From: Foliimonas ilicis
GTDB taxonomy: Bacteria; Pseudomonadota; Alphaproteobacteria; Rhizobiales; Rhizobiaceae
Reading direction: 5' to 3'
NCBI RefSeq assembly: GCF_039939195.1
Contig: NZ_JBDUUH010000006.1
Location: forward strand, 62,001 to 126,000
Length of the DNA: 64,000 nt
The position numbers and the translations under genes are program-made. Below the pieces are notes generated by a model that saw only the letters and a list, made by a program, of their open reading frames with translations, was not told the DNA's origin and did not search any database. The stretch's first letter is position 1, and each line of letters starts with the position of its first letter. Of this stretch, positions 59,276-64,000 are shown piece by piece.

Positions 59276-59466
59276 CCGCTGCCCACCTTCTTCAGAGCCA
59301 TGCGCATAGAATACCGAGGACGACACCGATACGAGCTGCCGCCAATGTCCTCGCCGCGCCAGAACTTTTCCCGCTCGCGCCCCACGCCACGAAAGCGGCA
59401 GGTTGAGCGATCCACCACGTCCTGGCGTCTTGAGGCGAGGCAAGTACCGGCACAGTTCGCAGCCTG

Positions 59467-60735
59467 TCAGGCAGAAACGGACCTCCGCCATCTGGTCCTC
59501 TCACTGTCTCCGAGCGAGATGACGAGAAGGGCCGCGGTGAGGGCCAGCGCCACCGATCCCAGCCAAAGGATACGGTAGTCTCCGCTCCCGTCGAATATGG
59601 CGCCGCCTGCCCATGCGCCCGCCGCACCTCCAAGCGCGTGGCCTGCCGCGAGAACGCCCATGGACAGGCCGAGCAGCTTGATGCCGAGGCGACTGGCCAG
59701 GTAGCTCGCAGTTACGGGGACGGTCGAATAATCGAAAAGTCCGAACAGGATCGCGAAGACGATCAGCAGTGGATAGCTGTCCGCAACGAACAGGAGCAGG
59801 ATGAAGGCGCCGGCTCTTGCCGTGTAGATGAAGGTTAGCAAAAGGGGGCGATGGACACGGTCAGACAGCCATCCCGCGCCAATCATGCCAACGAGATTCA
59901 GGGCAGCCAGCACGCCGTAGGCGGTTGCGCTCGGTACAGGCCCAAAGCCGCAGAGCGCTGCATAGGGCATCAAATGGGTTTCAATGACACCGCTCGTGGT
60001 GAACCCACAGATCGTGTAGCTCCAGAAGACGGCATGGAATGCGGGGCTGCGTCCCAGCGCCCTCAAATCACTTCCGACGGTGCTGGGCGCAGACGTTTGA
60101 CGGTAAGACGCCGGCCTGCCGACTTCCGACGAAGCCGCCGGCAGGCGCAAGGCGAACCAGGTCACCGGGATGACCGTGAAGCAGGCGGCGGCCAGCAGCA
60201 TGAAGGCAAAGCGCCATTCGCCGCTTTGCATCAGATATGCGAGCAGCGGCATCAGGAGCAACTGGCCGGCGGTTGAGCCGGCGGTGCCGATTCCGACGGC
60301 CAGACCCCGGTTTTCCACGGCGCGCTGGGCGATGGCGGCCGCGACCACATGCTGCGCGATTGCACCGAACCCGATTGCGCCTATTCCGGCAAAGCCCAAC
60401 GGAAGCAGCCAGGACGTCATCTGCGGCTGTGCCGACGCAACCATTGCCACCCCGGCGCCGATCGCAGCCATTCCAAAGATCAGGAGCGCTCGAGGGCCAC
60501 GCCGGTCAACTAGCCCCCCCGCGAAGGGCGCGATGACCGCCATGACGATCAGCGCGATGGCGGCAATGCCGGAGATGTATCCACGCGACCAGCCAAATTC
60601 TGCCTGCCAGACGGGCATGGCGAGCGAAAGGGAGCCGCGGATCGTGAAGGCGAGCGCGAGGGTCATGAATCCGAGGGCGACGATGCCCCAGACTCCATTG
60701 CCAGCACCGGGCTTGATGAGGGGGCGTGCGGTCAT
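59467..60735 (-). CDS. MFS transporter (monocarboxylate/OFA-like)
   Basis: A 422-residue 12-helix MFS protein: EFGWSRGYISGIAAIALIVM, then GGLVDRRGPRALLIFG as motif A, and GAGWLSDRVHRPLLLTF in the second half. The WxxxF and GWSRG features fit the monocarboxylate/oxalate-formate transporter branch. It follows an ArsR regulator by 67 bases on the same strand and is probably controlled by it. Confidence 0.88.
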   Translation of the reverse strand: MTARPLIKPGAGNGVWGIVALGFMTLALAFTIRGSLSLAMPVWQAEFGWSRGYISGIAAIALIVMAVIAPFAGGLVDRRGPRALLIFGMAAIGAGVAMVASAQPQMTSWLLPLGFAGIGAIGFGAIAQHVVAAAIAQRAVENRGLAVGIGTAGSTAGQLLLMPLLAYLMQSGEWRFAFMLLAAACFTVIPVTWFALRLPAASSEVGRPASYRQTSAPSTVGSDLRALGRSPAFHAVFWSYTICGFTTSGVIETHLMPYAALCGFGPVPSATAYGVLAALNLVGMIGAGWLSDRVHRPLLLTFIYTARAGAFILLLFVADSYPLLIVFAILFGLFDYSTVPVTASYLASRLGIKLLGLSMGVLAAGHALGGAAGAWAGGAIFDGSGDYRILWLGSVALALTAALLVISLGDSERTRWRRSVSA

Positions 60736-60802
60736 CGATCTAGCCTTCCTGGTACCGGTGGACGGCGCCGGGAGTCGCCGGCGGGCCTGTAAGAGCCGAC
60801 GT

Positions 60803-61102
60803 TCAGATGGATTCTATGGCGCGGGCGAGGTCGGCAAACGACGTTTCGACACGCTTGAAATAGGTGAATTTCCCGATCCGCAGCGGCCTCAAGAAGCCGG
60901 CCTGGGTCAGGATCTTCAGGTGAACAGATGCTGTCGCTGGAGACACGCGGAGCTTTTCGGCAATATACAGGCCGCAAACACCCTCATTCTCGTCGATTGG
61001 ATATTGTGGGCTAAAATTGCCCAACGGGTCCTTCAGCCACTCCAGGATCTGGAGCCGCTTATCATTGGACAGGGCGTTTGCCTTGACGACGACTTCGTTC
61101 AT
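60803..61102 (-). CDS. ArsR family transcriptional regulator
   Basis: A 99-residue winged-helix repressor: ALSNDKRLQILEWLKDPLGN, LYIAEKLRVSPATASVHLKI, LTQAGFLRPLRIGKFTYFKR. No cysteine metal-binding pair of ArsR/SmtB type is visible apart from one Cys in GVCGLY, so the signal is probably not a metal. ATG 61102 lies three bases from the palindrome TAATCGATTA, suggesting autorepression and control of the MFS gene. Confidence 0.9.
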   Translation of the reverse strand: MNEVVVKANALSNDKRLQILEWLKDPLGNFSPQYPIDENEGVCGLYIAEKLRVSPATASVHLKILTQAGFLRPLRIGKFTYFKRVETSFADLARAIESI

Positions 61103-61105
61103 GAT

Positions 61106-61115
61106 TAATCGATTA
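61106..61115. promoter_or_regulatory. Palindrome TAATCGATTA before ArsR start
   Basis: A perfect 10-bp palindrome immediately upstream of the ArsR ATG, in the usual operator position for small ArsR repressors. Confidence 0.5.
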
Positions 61116-61207
61116 GTGGAAAGACGAATTGTTGTCAATCTCAGGCCTGTAGGTGCAGACCGATCGTGCCCGAAATCCTTTTACGGCGGTGTCCCATGTC
61201 ATCCGCG

Positions 61208-61587
61208 TCGAGCATCAATCCGCCACCAAACGGCGCCCCGCACCTACCGCTGGAGATAGGCCCGGGCATTTTCCGCCTTGGCGAGCCGGACGCACCGACC
61301 GAGGTGAGTTGCCTGGTGGGCACCTGCAGCTTCGCCTCACCTGACAGGGACCTGCTTATCTCGCTCCTGCCGGCGGTCATCCATGTGCGCGCACACGGAC
61401 GCCTGACTACGCTTGTTCAGATGATTCAGGAGGAGACGCAGAGCGATCGTGCGGCGCGCGACAGGGTGCTGGGGCGGCTTTGGCGCGGCGTGTTGGCTAC
61501 GGGTCGCCCGGCGCATTCAGCACGGCTTTCTCGAAGCATGTCGGAACACCACCTGGCGCTTTCGCCGCCAGACGCCGGGCCGAGTAA
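61208..61587 (+). pseudogene. AraC regulator, third copy (deleted and truncated)
   Basis: From SSINPPPNGAPHLPLEIGPG to SDRAARDRVLGRL the frame matches the cupin part of the AraC copies; the first 85 residues are missing. After GRL, about 295 bases found in copy 2 (38053-38350) are deleted and the remaining piece, with the end of the second helix-turn-helix and KHVGTPPGAFAARR, is out of frame. The 3' flank is also shared with copy 2. Confidence 0.85.
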
Positions 61588-61775
61588 ATCGAACCGCGGC
61601 CAGTCCCGAGCCGATAACCGAAATGGCGCCTATCGCTCGACCGCTTCGCCGGTTGCCTTCACGGACTTGCGTGTCCGCAACGGGGTGGAAAAGAGACCGT
61701 CAGGTTCTGGACTACCGCTATGAATAGGTGCCATTTTTAATGCCGTTGTTTGGCAAAGGCTGACGAGCGTTTAGA

Positions 61776-62103
61776 ATGAGGGCTATGGCACTCAAGGCAT
61801 TGATCCGCATCTATCGAAAACACTGACCTGTCTTTCATGTCGCGGCCGTCGCTCTTGTCGGCGCTTCGCTCTTGGTGTCTATCCAGCCGTCCTCGAATTC
61901 GCGGCCGACCGAAGAACAAGAACGGCGCGAGATGGCAATGCTCGATTTCGCTCTTGCGCCAGAGCCGCTTCGCGACATGGCGCTGCGCATAGCCGCCGGC
62001 GACGCACCGGAGGTGGATGCTTTGCGAGCGCTTGGTCCGGAGATCGACCGGTCCCATCCCAACCGGCCTCGCATCGGCGAGACTCTCCTGACGGCGGCAC
62101 TTC
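61776..62103 (+). pseudogene. Ankyrin-repeat membrane protein, third-copy 5' fragment
   Basis: Homologous to the first 110 codons of the gene at 38652 (SIQPSSNSRPTEEQERREMA through IGETLLTAALR), with an in-frame TGA in the membrane helix (after IYRKH). It ends at an IS30 fragment. Confidence 0.85.
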
Positions 62104-62107
62104 GCAA

Positions 62108-62316
62108 GCGCCATGGCAGAAAGGCACGGTCGAGAACACCAACAAGCGCGTCCGGCGTTACCTGCCACCGGAGACAGTCGTACTGGATGTGACCAATCAG
62201 GAGATCCGTACCCTGTGTGACCGGCTCAACGACACGCCGCGCAAGTGCCTTGGGTTCCAGACGCCAAAGGAGATGTTCAGCCAGCACCTATTGGCTATGG
62301 AAAGGCAAAACATGTA
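62108..62316 (+). pseudogene. IS30-family transposase, C-terminal fragment
   Basis: PWQKGTVENTNKRVRRYLPP, then LCDRLNDTPRKCLGFQTPKE and MFSQHLLAMERQNM before a TAG is the end of an IS30 DDE transposase, including the ENTN motif after the catalytic Glu region. The rest of the IS is missing. Confidence 0.85.
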
Positions 62317-62354
62317 GATTTTCGGCCGGCGTTGCATTCAAGCTGGAACCAGCA

Positions 62355-62397
62355 CAACCACACAACTTAGTCCTCCCAGCTCCATTCACCCGGCAAC
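62355..62397. repeat. TCACCCGGCAAC-ended repeat, copy 2
   Basis: Close match to 52806-52844, again upstream of a small-gene region. Confidence 0.5.
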
Positions 62398-62413
62398 TGT
62401 ACGTGATAATAAA

Positions 62414-62470
62414 TTATCGGCAACCTTTTAAGGGATTGCCGACTGTGAGCGAAGATCATGCTTTCGCCCC
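62414..62470 (+). ncRNA. Two-hairpin leader repeat (copy 2)
   Basis: Matches 45678-45738 over its length. CGGCAA pairs with TTGCCG around CCTTTTAAGG, and GCGAA pairs with TTCGC around the CATG. It again precedes a family Y gene. Confidence 0.55.
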
Positions 62471-62487
62471 CAGATCGGGAGGGAGCC

Positions 62488-62789
62488 ATGGCGGTTCAAT
62501 ATCTTTTTTCGCAGATAGGAATAAGCCAAGAGTGGATGCGATTAAATCCGCAATTAATCTGAGCTCACGGCCGGACGAGAATGACGAGCAACGCGTGAAG
62601 CACGCGACAGATATTGTCGATCTGTCTGTAGCGAGCAAGGAAGAGCATAACCGGCTGGTCGCGGCACTCGCAACGGGCAGAGAGCAAGCGCTACAGAGAA
62701 TCTCCCGTCGCTCAGATTACGAAATCTGCAAGCGAAACGTAAATCTGATCTCTTGGTCGCTCGATACGACAGTTAATTTACCTCCATGA
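62488..62789 (+). pseudogene. Family Y small protein, third copy (frameshifted)
   Basis: ATG 62488 (with GGGAGGGAG upstream) starts MAVQYLF; one T missing from the T-run at about 62505 shifts to a frame reading DRNKPRVDAIKSAIN and EQRVKHATDIVDLSVASKEE, which aligns with family Y copy B. The C-terminus is longer than in copy B. An alternative is a later GTG start near 62532 in the second frame. Confidence 0.55.
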
Positions 62790-62956
62790 GCGCGTTGAGC
62801 GAATATTTCAACACACTCTTTAGAGATTTCCAATTAGCTAAAATATTCGTTTCGGATTCGCTCACCGCGCAACTTGGGCAGCTGCCTCTCCCTACACAAA
62901 TTTCAAACGGTCTGATACGAGGAGTCTGAGACATTCGCCACGTGCCGCACTCTCCG

Positions 62957-63211
62957 TCATGGGGCCTCGCCCTTAAAACGAACTCCGCGACCTCCGGTCG
63001 ATTCTTGGCCGTCCAGCAAATCAACCCCTGCGTCGGAAAACGCCTTGTGAATCTTCTCCAGTGTGTTGGGTCGCCCTCGAACAATCTTCTCATTCCACGC
63101 CTCAAAGTTTCTGATGGTGTAGATGTCGAGGTTTGCCGCAGTTGCTAGTTCCCACTGATTTAGACCGGCCAAAGCGCGGGCTGCTTTTATCTGATTTCCT
63201 GTAATGGACAT
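62957..63211 (-). CDS. XRE-type helix-turn-helix regulator
   Basis: An 84-residue protein that is almost entirely one HTH_3 domain: NQIKAARALAGLNQWELATA, NLDIYTIRNFEAWNEKIVRG, TLEKIHKAFSDAGVDLL. GAGGGA precedes ATG 63211. It may act in a phage- or plasmid-type switch, but no partner remains. Confidence 0.82.
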   Translation of the reverse strand: MSITGNQIKAARALAGLNQWELATAANLDIYTIRNFEAWNEKIVRGRPNTLEKIHKAFSDAGVDLLDGQESTGGRGVRFKGEAP

Positions 63212-63269
63212 AGATTGTCCCTCGAACAGAACCATCCGCACACGCGGCCGTTTTCACTCACGCTTCCTC

Positions 63270-63297
63270 ATCCGAAAGGGGATGGCGGACTTTTTGC
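63270..63297 (+). terminator. GAAAGGGG hairpin followed by T-run
   Basis: CATCCGAAAGGGGATG folds with a GAAA loop, followed by GCGGACTTTTTGCG. Same family as 47268-47304. Confidence 0.5.
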
Positions 63298-63319
63298 GTA
63301 TGCGAAACAAAATAGCATA

Positions 63320-63347
63320 AAAACCCGGCGGTTGCCCGACGGGTTTT
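63320..63347. terminator. Bidirectional terminator-like hairpin
   Basis: AAAACCCG (63320-63327) and CGGGTTTT (63340-63347) give a stem with A- and T-runs on either side, able to end transcription from both directions between the XRE gene and the porin relic. Confidence 0.6.
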
Positions 63348-63369
63348 CTTAAATCAACCTGTCGATTGA

Positions 63370-63640
63370 TTAGAATGAACACGGGAGGCAAAGAACGCCA
63401 CCGAACTGGCTTTCGTCTTTACCAACTGGTGTCAGATCGCTGCTGTTCCCGTAGATAAGTTCTGGCGTGATCTTTAAGCCAGGTACCAGCTCGTAAGCAA
63501 CATTGGCCGAAGCAGCCCAGATGTCGCCTTAGCCTTTTCGTCGATCTGGTACGACGCACCAGCCCCTGCGATCACCGTGTTGGGCGTATCGCGGCCCACC
63601 CGGCGATCAGGCTTTGTCGCAAACTTGCCGCTTTGACCAC
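63370..63640 (-). pseudogene. Alphaproteobacterial porin, C-terminal relic
   Basis: Minus frames TPNTVIAGAGASYQIDEKAK and, after a shift near 63525, DIWAASANVAYELVPGLKIT, PELIYGNSSDLTPVGKDESQ and a final Phe (PCSF) match the last strands of Omp2-type porins. The rest is replaced by an IS6 fragment. Confidence 0.7.
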
Positions 63641-63660
63641 CAAGTTGATCGGATCCGGTA

Positions 63661-63890
63661 TTCAGGCAGCGAGGATTCCAAACTGCTCGGCGAGCGATGG
63701 TGCCGGATTGTAGACGTACCACGCTTGTCGTTTGCGCATCGTGTGAACCATTTCGTCCCACTCAGGATCGTCGCGGCGTTGGCAGTTGATTTGACCCCAG
63801 CATGGAACGTACACGGTGCTCGATGCGGCTGTTCAGATATTGGCTTTGCCGGATGCGGATTGGCTTCAGTGATCGTCGTGATCGATTTCG
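63661..63890 (-). pseudogene. IS6-family transposase, C-terminal relic with frameshifts
   Basis: Minus frames IRIRQSQYLNSRIEHRVRSM then LG, and WDEMVHTMRKRQAWYVYNPA then PSLAEQFGILAA, form the conserved end of IS6/IS240-type transposases. At least one frameshift breaks it. The last 110 bases of the window are unassigned. Confidence 0.6.
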
Positions 63891-64000
63891 CAGGTGGATT
63901 TCGCTATCACAGGCAATGATCGCCTCTGACTGGTTTGGCTACCGTCGATGACGAGGTGCTCCGGTCGGCTATGGCGCGAGAACGCCTCCCGGATAAAAAG

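Noticed and set aside
1..64000. CRISPR arrays, tRNA or rRNA genes, replication origins
   Set aside because: No regularly spaced repeats, cloverleaf sequences, rRNA motifs, or rep/par genes were recognised by reading; a dedicated scan was not possible.

Overview
The window looks like an accessory region (plasmid, secondary replicon or genomic island) of a Hyphomicrobiales/Rhizobiales-type alphaproteobacterium related to Ochrobactrum/Brucella or Rhizobium/Agrobacterium. The reasons are a moderately high GC content, many LysR, AraC, TetR, HxlR, ArsR and Rrf2 regulators, small families such as DUF6894, PRC-barrel, DUF1622 and XapX, a relic of an alphaproteobacterial porin, and dense mobile-element debris. 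No rRNA, tRNA, CRISPR array or replication gene was recognised. Taxonomy is inference.

Layout. 0-5.6 kb: a truncated LysR gene, then an Rrf2 regulator divergent from an operon of MFS exporter, dithiol-oxidase-like flavoprotein (CPYC), SAM methyltransferase and GST, behind two tandem operator-like palindromes. These four enzyme classes match the self-protection set for disulfide/dithiol toxins such as gliotoxin and holomycin, and I regard this as the best candidate for an undescribed system. 5.6-14.6 kb: DoxX, MipA/OmpV, a TetR-controlled MFS/NmrA/Dabb operon with two near-identical operators, a hypothetical protein, and the first copy of a hydrolase/SDR/AraC cassette. 14.7-20.8 kb: a 189-bp MITE-like element, then a Tn3-family transposon carrying only a frameshifted tnpA, whose right terminal repeat is split by an IS110-family element, abutting a second Tn3 relic. 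Truncated host genes lie on both sides.

20.8-39.6 kb: a detoxification/catabolism region with cupins, pirin, RidA, several alpha/beta hydrolases, a LysR regulator, an MFS-monooxygenase-like fusion, a Tat-exported amidohydrolase, a YcaC-type hydrolase, XapX, an MhqO-MhqD-like fusion, and the second copy of the hydrolase/SDR/AraC cassette. 40-43.8 kb: a compact operon of an N-formylglutamate amidohydrolase-like protein, a DUF1704/QEGLA HExxxH metallopeptidase-like protein and a glutathione-synthetase-like ATP-grasp ligase. 43.9-54.2 kb: small genes, including a tandemly duplicated two-gene cassette with hairpins, a diguanylate cyclase, a frameshifted Crp/Fnr regulator, stress SDR and PRC-barrel proteins, a HIRAN protein, a retropepsin-like protein, and a DnaJ-type zinc-ribbon gene overlapping an antisense endolysin relic.

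54.4-64 kb: NhaD antiporter, a gene graveyard (TetR, SDR, FAD-monooxygenase, IS5, CcdA, EAL, D-cysteine desulfhydrase, IS30, porin and IS6 relics) with intact islands: NTF2-like/HxlR around a 16-bp palindrome, an ArsR/MFS pair and an XRE regulator. A third, decayed copy of the AraC-ankyrin segment lies at 61.2-62.1 kb. Several genes carry single-base frameshifts, some in homopolymers, so part of the decay could be sequencing error.
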